From NCBI RefSeq assembly GCF_000092065.1, contig NC_009356.1:620001-684000 (forward strand): a stretch of DNA of 64,000 nucleotides, written 5' to 3'. Shown here one piece after another: positions 21,044 to 31,579 of the stretch (the first letter of the stretch is position 1; the number at the start of each line of letters is the position of its first letter). The position numbers and the translations under genes were made by a program. The DNA is from Ostreococcus lucimarinus CCE9901. Lineage: Eukaryota > Chlorophyta > Mamiellophyceae > Mamiellales > Bathycoccaceae. Under the pieces are notes generated by a model. The model saw nothing but the letters and a program-made list of their open reading frames with translations, ran no database searches and was not told the origin of the DNA.

Positions 21044-22498
21044 TCAAGTGACCGATATCAATAACTTGTTTTTTTTTCCAGCGGCAAGCAGTAGTAGCCT
21101 ACCGTCGACAATGTCTGCCATGCTCACGGTAGCTTCATCTGACAAGACTTTGATGTTGTTAAGTCGCAAACCTCCACCTTGAATCAACCGCTTGGTGGCG
21201 CCTTTGCTTGGCTGTAATCCTACGTCAACAGCCAGTTGGACTAGACTGATGCCTAACACCTGTTGCATAGGGAGTGTTGCGCTCGGTACGATACCTTCGA
21301 GAGCAGTCAACGCGGTCACATCTAAATCAGTGTCCGCCCCTGGTTTCAGCACAGAGGTAGCAGCCTGCGCTTCTTCCAACCCTTGCACTCCGTGAACAAA
21401 TCGCGTTACTTCCTCAGCGAGACGCCTTTGGACAGTGTTTACTATGTAGCTAGGCTGACTCATGTGACGTTCATACTCTAAAACTTCAGCCAACGGTACA
21501 AACGTCAGCATCTTCAGGAGTCGAATGACGTCAGCGTCATCTACGTTCAGGAAATATTGATAGAACTTGTAAGGTGACAATCTCGAAGTAGAAAGCCAAA
21601 TCGCGCCTTGCTCAGATTTTCCAAATTTTGTGCCATCTGACTTTAGTAGAAGTGGAAAGGTAAGCCCAGATACGTCAGCAGAAGGTTCAAGTCTGCGTAT
21701 AAGGTCGGTCCCAGCGGTGATATTCCCCCACTGGTCACTCCCACCGACTTGCACAGACACTTGTTGTGATCGGAGAAGATGAACGAAATCATAACCTTGC
21801 AAAAGCTGATATGCAAACTCGGTAAAGCTTATACCACTTTCACTTGAAAGTCGAGACTTGACACTATCTTTTGCAAGCATGGTCCCCAGGCGTGAATACT
21901 TCCCAACGTCCCGCAAGAAGTCCAAGAAACTCATGTCAGCATACCAATCGACGTTATTGACGACTATTAGCGACGTATCAGTGGAATTATCTGTCAATAT
22001 CTTTTGGATCGTGTTGGAAATAGCCTCAGCGTTCACAGCTATTGTAGTTTCGTCCAGTATAGGTCGCTCCGAAGACTTTCCAGAAGGATCGCCCACTCTA
22101 CCTGTCGCCCCGCCAATCAGAGCGACTGGTGTGTGTCCGTACTTCTCAAACCAGGATAGTACGACTATACCTAGCAAATTGCCAATGTGCAAGGAATCCG
22201 CAGTGGGGTCAAAACCACAGTAAACTCGTAAAGAACTCCCCTCCAACACTGACTCATTCGTGCACGCCTCGACGAGGCCACGTGCGTGGAGTTCGCCATA
22301 AACACTCGATTCGTACCTTTCATCGTCCGCAAACGCCCTCAATCGTGAATTCGGCAGCGAAGTAGCTCCGTGACCGCGGTCATTCGCTTGAGTCGTAAGT
22401 CTTCGTTGAGCAGAGCAAGTGCGGTGCGTCGAGAACGCTGAGCGAGCAAATACCGCGCGAAGCATGCCCGAGCCTCTATAAATATTCGAAAGAGCCAT
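21044..22498 (-). CDS. Tyrosyl-tRNA synthetase, organellar (bacterial type)
   Basis: A class I aminoacyl-tRNA synthetase that charges tRNA(Tyr) in plastid and/or mitochondrion. The HIGH motif appears as DSLHIGNLLG, the tyrosine pocket as ALIGGATGRVGDPSGKSSER, the specificity region as QGYDFVHLL and QVGGSDQWGNI, and the KMSKS-type loop as GTKFGKSEQG. An S4-like RNA-binding tail follows (GATKRLIQGGGLRLNN). The N-terminus from 22498 is rich in R, S and A, as in a targeting peptide; an in-frame upstream Met at 22675 exists but reads less like one. It is head-to-head with organellar PheRS. Confidence 0.93.
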   Translation of the reverse strand: MALSNIYRGSGMLRAVFARSAFSTHRTCSAQRRLTTQANDRGHGATSLPNSRLRAFADDERYESSVYGELHARGLVEACTNESVLEGSSLRVYCGFDPTADSLHIGNLLGIVVLSWFEKYGHTPVALIGGATGRVGDPSGKSSERPILDETTIAVNAEAISNTIQKILTDNSTDTSLIVVNNVDWYADMSFLDFLRDVGKYSRLGTMLAKDSVKSRLSSESGISFTEFAYQLLQGYDFVHLLRSQQVSVQVGGSDQWGNITAGTDLIRRLEPSADVSGLTFPLLLKSDGTKFGKSEQGAIWLSTSRLSPYKFYQYFLNVDDADVIRLLKMLTFVPLAEVLEYERHMSQPSYIVNTVQRRLAEEVTRFVHGVQGLEEAQAATSVLKPGADTDLDVTALTALEGIVPSATLPMQQVLGISLVQLAVDVGLQPSKGATKRLIQGGGLRLNNIKVLSDEATVSMADIVDGRLLLLAAGKKNKLLISVT

Positions 22499-22810
22499 CG
22501 TCACCGATTTGTTGCAGTTGGGTGACAAACCAGCGTCGTCAGACCTCGCTCCGGACGAGGTTTGGCACTGAGCCACTTGATTCGTCACATAAATCGCAAG
22601 ATGTGGTAATTCTGGTGGTATAGACCACTGTAATACGGAATCCTCCACTCTAACATGCTGGTATATAGATACCACATTTACACTATATATACCGAAATAG
22701 CGAAATTGGAGGTCGCCCCTGTATACATGTCATGTGATAAAAGCCAAGTCTGAGCTCTCGTCGCGAGAGAAGTCGCCGCAACCACTCAGCACACCGAGAA
22801 AGTGGACAGA
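22499..22810. promoter_or_regulatory. Shared divergent promoter of TyrRS and PheRS
   Basis: A 312-bp interval between two divergent organellar tRNA synthetase genes. It contains TATA-like stretches (GTATATAGATACC and ACTATATATACC) near 22662-22692. Shared regulation is inferred from layout only. Confidence 0.5.
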
Positions 22811-24123
22811 ATGCGTAGTATGTTAGCAAGACACTGTATTGTACGGGTAGCTGGCCATTTTTACGGACATAAGTCAACTCTAGGAACGTCGCAACGATCG
22901 TCCACGCGAGTTGTTCGAGGGCCGGGGGGGGCTGCGGCTGTTCGAAGAGAAGGTAAGTCGTACTGAGATTTTGTGAATCGAGTGCCAAGTTGATATGTAT
23001 TGCAGATGTGTTGATTGCATGTCCAGACAATAACGTGACGGAGTATATATTTGAGAAAATCGGAGTTGACTTGCACCGCCGTCCAGAGCACCCACTCGGT
23101 ATCTTGAAGAATGCTATCATGGACTATTTTGATGAAACGTATGGGAAAAACGCGTTTCGAATGTTCGATGATTTGCATCCTATTGTGTCGTCGTACGAAA
23201 ACTTCGATTCAGTTTTGGTACCGGAAGATCACGTATCAAGGTCAAAAAATGACACATACTATGTTACAGCAGATACTGTTTTGCGCTGCCACACGTCGGC
23301 CCATCAACTCAGTCTGTTGAAGCAGGGTGAGAAGCGCTTCCTGGTGACCGGTGATGTCTACAGACGAGATTCGATCGACGCGACGCATTTCCCTGTCTTT
23401 CATCAGATGGAAGGAGTTCGAGTGTTCACTCAAGATGAAATCGCTGGCAGCGAACTCACGGGCGAGGAACTTGCAAGTCAGGAATTAAAAAATATGCTAG
23501 AGGGTCTTGCGCGTCATCTATTTGGAGAAGTTGAAATGCGTTGGGTAGATGCTTACTTTCCATTCACTAATCCCTCGTACGAACTTGAAATTTACTTCAA
23601 TGGTGAGTGGTTGGAAGTTTTGGGGTGCGGTGTGATGGAAACTAAAATTCTGAACGAAGCATCCCTAGTAAATGAGCGCGCGTGGGCATTTGGTTTAGGA
23701 CTTGAACGTCTTGCTATGGTTTTATTCGACATCCCTGACATCCGACTGTTCTGGACTGATGATGCACGGTTCTTGAAACAGTTCAAGCCCGGGATGTTCC
23801 GAAGTGGAGGCGTCGGGATGCAAAAATTCAAAAGTTATTCAAAATACCCCCCTTGCTACAAAGACGTTTCTTTCTGGTTACCCGACGAATCGACATTCAC
23901 TGAAAACAACCTGTGTGAAATCGTGCGTGCAACTGCCGGCGATATAGTTGAGGAAGTGAAACTGATAGATGAGTTCCGCAATCCCAAAACAGACAAGGTT
24001 TCGAACTGTTTTAGAATTTCTTATCGCTCCATGGATCGATCCCTTACCGATGATGAAATTAACGAATTGCAGGAAACCGTGCGCGAATCTCTCGTTGAAA
24101 AACTTGGTGTGACTCTTCGATAG
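22811..24123 (+). CDS. Phenylalanyl-tRNA synthetase, organellar (monomeric, FARS2 type)
   Basis: A class II synthetase fused to an anticodon-binding FDX-ACB domain, charging tRNA(Phe) in organelles. Exon 1 (22811-22952) encodes an R/S/G-rich targeting sequence; exon 2 runs 23006-24123. Motif 2 is visible as YRRDSIDATHFPVFHQMEGV, the Phe pocket as NPSYELEIYFNGEWLEVLGC, and motif 3 as AWAFGLGLERLAMVLFDIPD. The FDX-ACB domain follows (YPPCYKDVSFWLP to the C-terminus SYRSMDRSLTDDEIN). Length matches mitochondrial/plastid PheRS. Confidence 0.95.
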
Positions 24124-24414
24124 TATGCGTAGACTTCTTCGTCACTTCGGACTTTCGTCTGGTGCGTCATCACGTATTTTAATATCAAATGACCCATATC
24201 AAGCATGATGAATCGACGTGTAAGCTAAAAGTTGGACACAATCGAGTCCCGGTCTGCCGTAGGACACATCTGCCTCACGCAGTGGTGCCATACGTGTTCT
24301 GTGGTTCGTAACGTGACGTCATCATCTGATCAGACACACTAAAATCTGACCGGTTACGCTGTAGTACAACTTGTACAGTCAGTCGTAGCTGCTTGTGATA
24401 GCTTTAGGGTAACG

Positions 24415-24711
24415 ATGTACCAGGAACCAAAATCAAGTGGCGGCGGCGGTGTGGCGTACAACTGTGGTGGTATGTATCTGTGTAATCGGCTTCATCCATG
24501 ATCTGACAGCGAAATACACCGGTAGATTGTGGCTCTGAGGTGCTCTTACGCCCGGGTGATGTTATAATCTGCCGAGAGTGTGGGTATCGCATCTTGTACA
24601 AAAAGAGGACGAAGCAAGGTATCGTGTCGTTAGTTCTACTCTATACTCGTAGTTTTTTTACAACCTTTTTACCCGCAGTCGTACAGTTTGAGGCACGATA
24701 AGCTATGTCGG
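24415..24711 (+). CDS. RPB12: RNA polymerase I/II/III shared subunit RPB12 (ABC10-alpha)
   Basis: A small zinc-ribbon subunit shared by the three nuclear polymerases. Three exons, about 24415-24472, 24532-24618 and 24679-24711, give a 59-residue protein. The zinc ligands fall in YNCGDCGSE and [10 protein letters not shown], followed by the invariant LYKKRTKQ and the C-terminal VVQFEAR. The glycine-rich start is variable in the family. It converges with RPB9, another polymerase subunit. Confidence 0.93.
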
Positions 24712-24829
24712 TCCACAAACCACACGGAGCACGTGTCACCTGGGCCAAAACCCACAAACCCTGCACAGTTTTAGCGCGTCCACGTCTTTCGAGTAGGACA
24801 CAACTGCGTCCTAAACACCACTGTATTAG

Positions 24830-25204
24830 TTACGCAACGGTGCCTGTATCCTTCCATTTGTTCCCGCAATTTATACATTGAAAGAACAAAGACATTCCCT
24901 CTGTAGTAGTCTGCGAGAAAAAGACCGCCTCTCTTGCATCACACAGTGAACACTGTACATCTTTAGAACGCGGCAGCGTTGGATCCGTTCGTACGTCGTG
25001 TATAACTGCGGTTATCTCTGACGCGGAATGGAATATCGTGCGTCTATGTACGCAATTCTCTGTCGCGGCGATCGTGTAGTCACAATTTCGACAGAAATAT
25101 ACTAGTTTCTTGTTGACACGATCCTCTTTGGGATACAGTAGATCGTTGCTGTTAGGGCAAAACCTCAGCGGTACAGCACCGCTATGTGTGTCGCTGCCAG
25201 CCAT
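24830..25204 (-). CDS. RPB9: RNA polymerase II subunit RPB9
   Basis: RPB9 carries two zinc ribbons and helps in start-site choice and proofreading with TFIIS. The N-terminal zinc ribbon is seen in LRFCPNSNDLLYPKEDR and YFCRNCDYTI, and the C-terminal one in VQCSLCDAREAVFFSQT and FFQCINCGNKWKD. I chose the Met at 25204 (MAGSDTHSG) because it gives the usual length of about 124 residues; the frame is open further upstream. No introns are seen. Confidence 0.94.
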   Translation of the reverse strand: MAGSDTHSGAVPLRFCPNSNDLLYPKEDRVNKKLVYFCRNCDYTIAATENCVHRRTIFHSASEITAVIHDVRTDPTLPRSKDVQCSLCDAREAVFFSQTTTEGMSLFFQCINCGNKWKDTGTVA

Positions 25205-25376
25205 TCCGTTTCTCACTGTCGACACACGCGCTATCTTCTCACGTCGCACTCGACGTTGGTGTCCCGTTCGCGTTTGTATTTTACGGGATACGTCCCTTTT
25301 GCAGGGTATGCATACAAATGCTCGTATCCGATAGGCTACAAAAATCAAGTATATTGGTATAAAATCAGTCGATGCG

Positions 25377-25610
25377 ATGGATAAAATTCGGTCATCGAAA
25401 CCCGTTTGCTCTTCTGTCGACACGCTCTTCACGGCTTCGTGCGCCGCTCGTCGAAGCTCTTACATCGGGCGCCTGATCAACACTGGACCTTCGTCGCTCT
25501 CCCGCTTCATTTCGAAGAAATATACTGGCGAAACACTCTATTCCCTTGGTACTGTTGTGATCAGTATAGCCAAGCTCAGCACACCTTGGGCTATTTGCTT
25601 ATTCGTTTGA
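25377..25610 (+). CDS. Small hypothetical open frame upstream of CAF1
   Basis: A 77-codon frame between the divergent RPB9 start and the CAF1 start, ending 8 bp before the CAF1 ATG. The product has an S/R-rich first half and one hydrophobic C-terminal segment (LGTVVISIAKLSTPWAICLF). No family is recognised. It could instead be CAF1 leader sequence, and I give it low weight. Confidence 0.25.
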   Translation: MDKIRSSKPVCSSVDTLFTASCAARRSSYIGRLINTGPSSLSRFISKKYTGETLYSLGTVVISIAKLSTPWAICLFV

Positions 25611-25617
25611 CCACTTG

Positions 25618-26500
25618 ATGTCTAGCGCGTTGACACCATCTACTTTGCACACACGTGATGTATGGGCGCATAATTTGGATGAAGAGTGTGCACTGATTCG
25701 TGAGGTTGTATGTAACTACCCATATGTCGCGATGGATACCGAGTTTCCTGGTGTTGTGCGTATTCTGTCTTCTTACCTTTTTCCATAATTCTCACAGTCG
25801 TCTCTAGGTCGCTCGCCCAGTTGGCTCTTTCAAACACCAAGCCGAATTTCAATACCAAACTTTACGTTGCAATGTGGACTTGCTCAAGTTGATTCAACTT
25901 GGTTTGACATTTTCAGACGGTGCTGGAAATTTACCAGTCGTCGATGGGCGGTTCTGTATATGGCAATTCAACTTCAAAGAATTCAACGTTAAAGATGAGC
26001 TCTACGCGCAAGATTCTATCGAGCTATTAAAGGAAAGTGGTATCGATTTCAATTTGCTGGAGGAACGTGGAATAGACATTGTTCAGTTTGGCGAGAAACT
26101 TATGGTTAGTGGTGTGGTTTTGAACGATGATATCCGCTGGTTAACATTTCATAGTAGTTACGACTTTGGGTACTTACTCAAGCTACTGACAAACGCTCCA
26201 CTGCCTGACAAAGAGGCTGACTTTTTTACACTTCTGCAGTGTTATTTCCCGTGTATTTATGACATCAAACACTTGATGCAGTTTGTTGGTAACATGCACG
26301 GCGGACTGAATAAACTTGCCGAATATTTACATGTAGCACGTATAGGGCCTCAGCACCAGGCCGGTAGTGATAGTTTGCTCACCGCACATACGTTTTTCAA
26401 GCTTCAGAAGTCTCACTTCTCAAATGTGAACATGCATCAGTTCGCTGGATCGTTATATGGTTTAGGTCAGGAATCTCTCAGCCAGCCCATAGCTGATTGA
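25618..26500 (+). CDS. CAF1: CCR4-NOT complex deadenylase CAF1/POP2
   Basis: CAF1 is a DEDD-type 3'-5' exonuclease that removes mRNA poly(A) tails. Exon 1 (25618-25755) ends at the first motif YVAMDTEFPGV (Asp and Glu); exon 2 (25811-26500) begins ARPVGSFKHQAEFQYQ. The further acidic metal ligands are in LTFHSSYDFGYLL and GPQHQAGSDSLLTA. Other landmarks are WQFNFKEF and CYFPCIYDIKHLM. The protein has about 275 residues, the usual size. The intron is 55 nt. Confidence 0.95.
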
Positions 26501-26830
26501 TTTATGAGACTCTAAAATTTTAAACACATTGTCGGCGTATTGTCTGAATGAGAAGTTACTGCCGCATTACTATTTGTGATATTGAATGTCGACCGCCAAT
26601 GGCCTAGTCTCTGTAATATGTGAACATCGAACATTTTAAATTACTCGCAGCTGGCCCATTTTCACTTTTTATTTTTCTTCCTGTTGTAGTATATATATCT
26701 CCCTGTAAATTATTAATAACATATATTGGCATCAGTTTACAATATCAAGAAACAGTGGCGGTCATTTGCTGATCAAACTCTTAGTTTTGTGTGTGTGCTG
26801 CGTCATGTTGTGTGGGCTCACTTCGCAGCG
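26501..26830. other. Spacer between CAF1 and eIF6
   Basis: About 330 bp, AT-rich around 26660-26740 with GTAGTATATATATCTCC. This is consistent with the CAF1 3' end and the eIF6 promoter. No gene or RNA is recognised. Confidence 0.4.
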
Positions 26831-27984
26831 ATGGCGGCGAGGCACCAGTTCGAGAACAGGTATTCTTTGTACTCGGATTGATTGTTTAATGGCCTGACGC
26901 GGAGATATAAGCAATGAAATCGGGGTATTCGCAGCATTAACAAATGCGTACTGTCTTGCAGCCGTAGGTGGCTCGGAAAACTTTTACAGGTGGGCCGTTT
27001 TCCAAAACCTCGCGTGTATTTGTGTAAACTTTCCTTGTAGCGTATTTGAAGCAGAGTTAAGTAACGAAATACCCGTTATCAAGGCAAGTTTGGCCGGGAC
27101 AAGGCTCGTTGGGCGTCTTAGTGTCGGTATGTCCAAATATCGAACGTTGGACGTGGCGTGACTGTACTCCTTTTAGGGAACAAGCACGGCTTGTTGTTAC
27201 CGACTTCAGCAACAGATCAAGGTATCCTCATCTACCGATGGTTTGGCTTTTATAACCCTTGTCCCCCGTGTAGAAGTAATGCACATAAGGAATTCCCTAC
27301 CAGATGAAGTAATAGTGCAGAGGACGGAGGAACGACTGTCAGGTATTTTGTTGGCAAACTGGGCAGCCCGAGAAATTTACCTCGCATCAGCCTTAGGCAA
27401 CTGCGTGGCTTGCAATGACCACGTTGCGCTTGTCCACCCGGACATAGATCAGGAAACTGAAGAAATCATCGCAGATGTTCTCGGCGTTGAAGTATTTCGA
27501 CAGGTACATTCGATACAATGTCAACATGGAAGAAAATATTTTTACACGAGATATAGAGCGTTGCCGGTAACGTCCTCGTTGGTAGCTTTTGTAAATTTTC
27601 GAATCGGGGTGGTATGGTTCACCCGCAGGCCTCGGTTCAAGAAGTCGATGAGCTATCATCCCTCTTGCAGGTGCGACAAAAGGCCATAGATCGAAGAGCA
27701 CGCATCTTACCTTTTCAATAATTTGTAGGTTCCGCTTGTGGCCGGCACAATAAATCGCGGCAGCGATGTGATTGGTGCTGGTCTGCTTGTGAATGACTGG
27801 ATCGCTTTCTGCGGGCTCGATACAACTTCTACGGAGATACAGGTATGGTCTCTTGTATGCGCTTTTTATCTCACTTACTCATGATTTATTCCAGGTCATA
27901 GAGAGCATTTATCAGCTCCACGGTGCAGACTCAAGCGGAGCTGTACGAGACATACGAGCCTCTCTCTTGGATACCCTCGTCTAG
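26831..27984 (+). CDS. eIF6: Translation initiation factor eIF6
   Basis: eIF6 binds the 60S subunit, prevents early joining to 40S and is needed for 60S maturation. Eight or so exons with very short introns were joined: [105 protein letters not shown], then [39 protein letters not shown] and [11 protein letters not shown]. These reconstruct the five-fold repeat protein of about 245 residues. The frame changes at every intron, so no long single open frame covers it. Confidence 0.93.
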
Positions 27985-28007
27985 CTCATTACACTTTCAA
28001 TTAATAT

Positions 28008-29027
28008 CTAGCTATGTCGCGTCATCTCAAATCTTGCTTGATGGAATAAGGATATCAGGTACAACGTTTGATTTTTCTCAGAGCAAGCGAAACTCAGAGA
28101 GTACTCAATATCTGAAAGTCCTCTGAGCAACCGTGCTCTCGTTCCCGCCGCCATATGCAGGGTAAGCAAAGACTCAGATAGAGGCTTGACGATGTCGACC
28201 AGCGCAAAGTTCTGAGTACATTTCAGACGATTAAAATGTTCAAAAGTCCCTTGGAGTGGTTCGTTGAGGAGAAATCGCAACAGCTCGTCCACTTGGAGCT
28301 GGCCAACATGACCTGTTATCAAATGAATTGCGTCATCTGTGACAACAGATGCCGACAGACTGACACTCTGAAGTATGTTGACGGTCTTCCGCATATCACC
28401 TTCGCCAAGTTTCTGGATTGTCGCAAGTGAGTTATCAGAAATACTGAAGTTTTCGCTATTCACGATATGCCGCAGTCGCTGCAACATATCTCCTGACGCA
28501 ATTGGAGAGAATCTAAATTTCGTGCACCTGCTTTGCAGCGCTGGGATGACTTTGGAGGCGTAATTACATATCAAACAAAAGCGCGTATGCTGAGTGTACT
28601 TTTCCATAATTCTCCGCAGCGCGAACTGTGCGTCTTTGGTCATGCTGTCACACTCGTCCATAATAACGAGTTTGAATGTCGTCGAAAAGGGTCGCATGGT
28701 CGATGCAAATGATTGGATTTCATCACGAACGACATTAATACCACGCGCATCGGAGGCGTTCAGTTCAAGAACCATATTAGAAAAGTTCAATCCATAAAGC
28801 TCTTTAGCGAGCGCCAAGATTGTGGACGTCTTTCCCGTTCCCGGGGGGCCGTGGAACAGTAAGTGCGGAAGCTGGCCGCCATCCGCAAACTTGTTGATGA
28901 CATCAACTATCGCTTTATGTGCAACCACTTCACTCAAACCCACTGGCCGATATTTTTCCGTCCACGGAAGAGCTCTATTCACGCTCGGATCGTCCACACA
29001 AACCATTTCGCCTGAAGCAGGGCGCAC
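28008..29027 (-). CDS. RFC5: Replication factor C small subunit RFC5 (yeast Rfc3)
   Basis: RFC5 is part of the AAA+ clamp loader that places PCNA on DNA. The single-exon 339-residue protein begins near ALPWTEKYRPVGLSEVVAH and has the Walker A loop GPPGTGKTS. Walker B reads VIMDECDSMT; the third position is Cys rather than the usual Ala. The SRC motif is in ALQSRCTKF, sensor 2 lies near GDMRKTVNILQS, and the C-terminal collar includes ADIEYSLS-like DIEYSLSFACSE. The first 50 codons lie in a 772-bp segment copied to 32115-32886. It shares a divergent promoter with RPL36. Confidence 0.95.
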   Translation of the reverse strand: MRPASGEMVCVDDPSVNRALPWTEKYRPVGLSEVVAHKAIVDVINKFADGGQLPHLLFHGPPGTGKTSTILALAKELYGLNFSNMVLELNASDARGINVVRDEIQSFASTMRPFSTTFKLVIMDECDSMTKDAQFALRRIMEKYTQHTRFCLICNYASKVIPALQSRCTKFRFSPIASGDMLQRLRHIVNSENFSISDNSLATIQKLGEGDMRKTVNILQSVSLSASVVTDDAIHLITGHVGQLQVDELLRFLLNEPLQGTFEHFNRLKCTQNFALVDIVKPLSESLLTLHMAAGTRARLLRGLSDIEYSLSFACSEKNQTLYLISLFHQARFEMTRHS

Positions 29028-29642
29028 GTCGGCGTCGTTCAGATATCTCGAAAGTATGTAATCAGCCAGCCAAAATCACTTTCGTTACCTTTGTGTCTCG
29101 AGCGTCTTCGGTGTTTGCTGTTGCCAAGCAGAACGCGCACGGTATGCAGAGGCTGAGTGCACGTATTCAAAAACTTGAAACCAACGAGTCCCGCGGTCTC
29201 AGCGGGGTCTGTACGTTTAGCGGGTTTATACATATCATATCGTGTTTCTTCGCGCACGGTATGGATTTACAACTGGGGCTTTCAAGCCCCTTTCTATTAC
29301 GCGAAATTACACGATATTTCGCGAAATCATATCAACATAGGTATTCTTGTAGTATAATACGATACTCATATTATAGGAGTAGAAGGCCTAATACTTATGT
29401 GTATTATCTGACACAGTTCTAATAACTCCACGAGAAATGAGCGCGAACCTGTGTTGGCAGGGCGTTCGTCGGCGGCGGCAGTGAGACGCGATAAACGTGC
29501 TGGCGGATATGAAGGATAACATTTCGGTCGGTCTCGACAAGGGACACGCGGTGACTAAGCGCGAGCTTGCCGCGAAGCCTGGTTCGCGTAAGGGGGTGTG
29601 TATTGCTTTCTACTTTCACGGGTTTTTTCTAACTGCGTGCGT
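28871..29642. repeat. 772-bp duplicated segment X, source copy
   Basis: The segment runs from inside the RFC5 coding region, across the shared promoter and RPL36 exon 1, to just before the RPL36 intron 1 acceptor. It matches 32115-32886 at every base I compared. It is judged the source because both flanking genes are intact here. Confidence 0.92.
29028..29508. promoter_or_regulatory. Divergent RFC5/RPL36 promoter with ATTTCGCGAAAT palindrome
   Basis: A 481-bp head-to-head promoter. At 29316-29327 lies the 12-bp palindrome ATTTCGCGAAAT, preceded by TTACGCGAAATTA at about 29298-29310. The TTTCGCG core resembles E2F/DP sites (TTTSGCGC family). RFC5 is a classical S-phase gene, and an E2F gene is in the window, so E2F control is a fair inference, untested here. 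Confidence 0.5.
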
Positions 29643-30060
29643 AGCGTTGTGGTAAGCGTGTTGGAATGATTCGCGGCCTCATCCGGGAAGTGGCAGGCTC
29701 AGCACCTTACGAAAAGCGTCTCGTCGAACTGCTCAAGAACGGGCGGGACAAACGTGCCCTGAAGTTGGCAAAGAGAAAGGTGCGTACCATATCATTCTTT
29801 AGGGCTTTGCGCGCGAGAAGCACCCGTCGACCCCGTTCTCGATCTGCATTCGTGGAGTGGACTTATGAATCGATAATACTCTGCAGTGCATTGTTCATGG
29901 CCGTCTATTTTCGTCGATTGCCGTGCGCGTCCGCCGACTAACGACTGAACTTTCCTGCCAACAGCTTGGGACGCACCTGCGCGCCAAGAAAAAGCGAGAG
30001 GAAATGGGAAACCTTATGCGAAAGGCTAGCCGAAAAGCGCCTGCTCCCGAGAGCAAGTAA
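29509..30060 (+). CDS. RPL36: 60S ribosomal protein L36e
   Basis: A small basic protein of the large cytosolic ribosomal subunit. Exons are 29509-29595, 29645-29779 and 29965-30060. The family pattern is clear: [51 protein letters not shown] and [20 protein letters not shown], ending APESK. Intron 1 is 49 nt and intron 2 is 185 nt, long for this window. Exon 1 and most of intron 1 are duplicated at 32753-32886. Confidence 0.94.
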
Positions 30061-30475
30061 AACGTAAATAGATTCAAGTTCGTAACTTCAATCGATTGTA
30101 GTTCGTCATTGAAGACTTCACAACTTTACAAAAGACGATCACTACCCCGACAGCAAACAAACCACGTTCACTGTCCATCACCGGCGACTCTTCGGTAAAC
30201 TCTCTCGCTACGATGAAGTAACTGGTGACACTGGTGTTCTACTAGCTCGTACGCATTCCTGAAATCACGAAAAACTAATCCTACAGCTGCCTCGTCTAAG
30301 ATCTCAGCTAGCCCCTCGAATCTCGAGCCGGCTCCACTGCGCGTCGTTCAAAGTTGCGCGACACAAACGAAGCGCTCTTTCTACGGAATCCTATACAAAG
30401 GCATCGACATTCACTCGACTTCGTACCATCATCGTACGCAACTCCTGTTTCGCGTGTTTCTGGAACCTAGTCAAG
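30061..30475. promoter_or_regulatory. Spacer between RPL36 and RPB3
   Basis: About 415 bp holding the RPL36 3' end and the RPB3 promoter. No gene, tRNA or repeat was recognised. Confidence 0.4.
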
Positions 30476-31533
30476 ATGATTCCGGGGGAAGAAACCGGTG
30501 CTTCAGTGACAGTGGCACGTTTAGAGGACGAAACTATCATTTTCGATTTGAAAGGAGTTGATGTCAGCCTAGCAAACGCACTCAGGCGGCTAATGATAGC
30601 GGATGTCCCAACTGTTTCAATTGACTTAGTCGAGGTGATAGAAAACTCCTCTGTTCTGTGTGATGAGTTCTTGGCACACCGCTTGGGTCTGATCCCCCTT
30701 GACAGCACAAAAGCTTCAGAACTCGTGAAGCCTTACGAGTACACTGGAGACGATGATACCGCAACAGATGTGCACTTGGAACTCAATGTGCGATGTCAGA
30801 GCGACCAGACAAGGGACGTCACGAGCGACGATCTGATCTCACACGACGAAAGAGTAAAACCAGTGAGCTTTGGGGGGACAGGTGGTGGTTCTGCGAAGTC
30901 AGGCGGGATTCTGATAGCAAAACTACGCAAAAACCAGCAGTTATCGTTGAAATGTATCGCAAGAAAAGGCACTGGTAAGGATCATGCCAAGTGGTCCCCA
31001 GTCGCTACGGCCGTGTTTAAGTACACTCCCTTGATTGACATCAATCACGGCCTCCTGAACTCGCTAAATGGTAAGAGCCAGACTAGAATTCTTTACCACA
31101 ACTTTAAACGTCACAATGCAGGACCGGAAAAGGCAGCGATCGTGGAGAGCGATCCATCCAAAATGTTTAAATATGACGCCGACACGGATACTTTTACTCT
31201 CACCTCTCCAGAGTCATGTACTTACGATGGTGAAGTTATGAAGAAGGTAAGATTCAACATTCGTTTCATCTATATAAATGAACTCTTGACCTTGACAGGT
31301 AAACGAGCTCGGAAAGCCTGGATTGATTGATGTGCGGCCCGGTCTGGACTGTTTTACTTTCATCGTTGAGTCAACTGGAGTATTGAAAGTTGAGGAGGTT
31401 GTTCTACAGGCAGTGCATATTTTACAAAGTAAACTGGATACTATAGGAGTAAGTTCGTGTTTTGACAAATTAGAAATTCAATAATTATGTGTCGTAGGGT
31501 GAACTTGAAACGATAGAAAGTGACTCATTCTAG
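30476..31533 (+). CDS. RPB3: RNA polymerase II subunit RPB3
   Basis: RPB3 forms the alpha-like assembly platform with RPB11. Exons are 30476-31246, 31299-31448 and 31498-31533. Alpha-motif residues include VDVSLANALRRLMIADVPTV, the loop DEFLAHRLGLIPLDS is diagnostic, and the C-terminus (LVEEV-type) reads VLKVEEVVLQAVHILQSKL. A glycine/serine-rich insert (FGGTGGGSAKSGG) lies in domain 2. Total is about 318 residues, normal for plant RPB3. It converges with the broken epoxidase-like gene. Confidence 0.93.
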
Positions 31534-31579
31534 GTTTGTAATTGTTACTGCGAACTGCCATAGGTCACACAAAAGCCAC

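Noticed and set aside
29039-29422. Open frames within the RFC5/RPL36 promoter, repeated at 32283-32666
   Set aside because: They recur only because the DNA is duplicated, overlap each other on both strands, and show no protein-like features.
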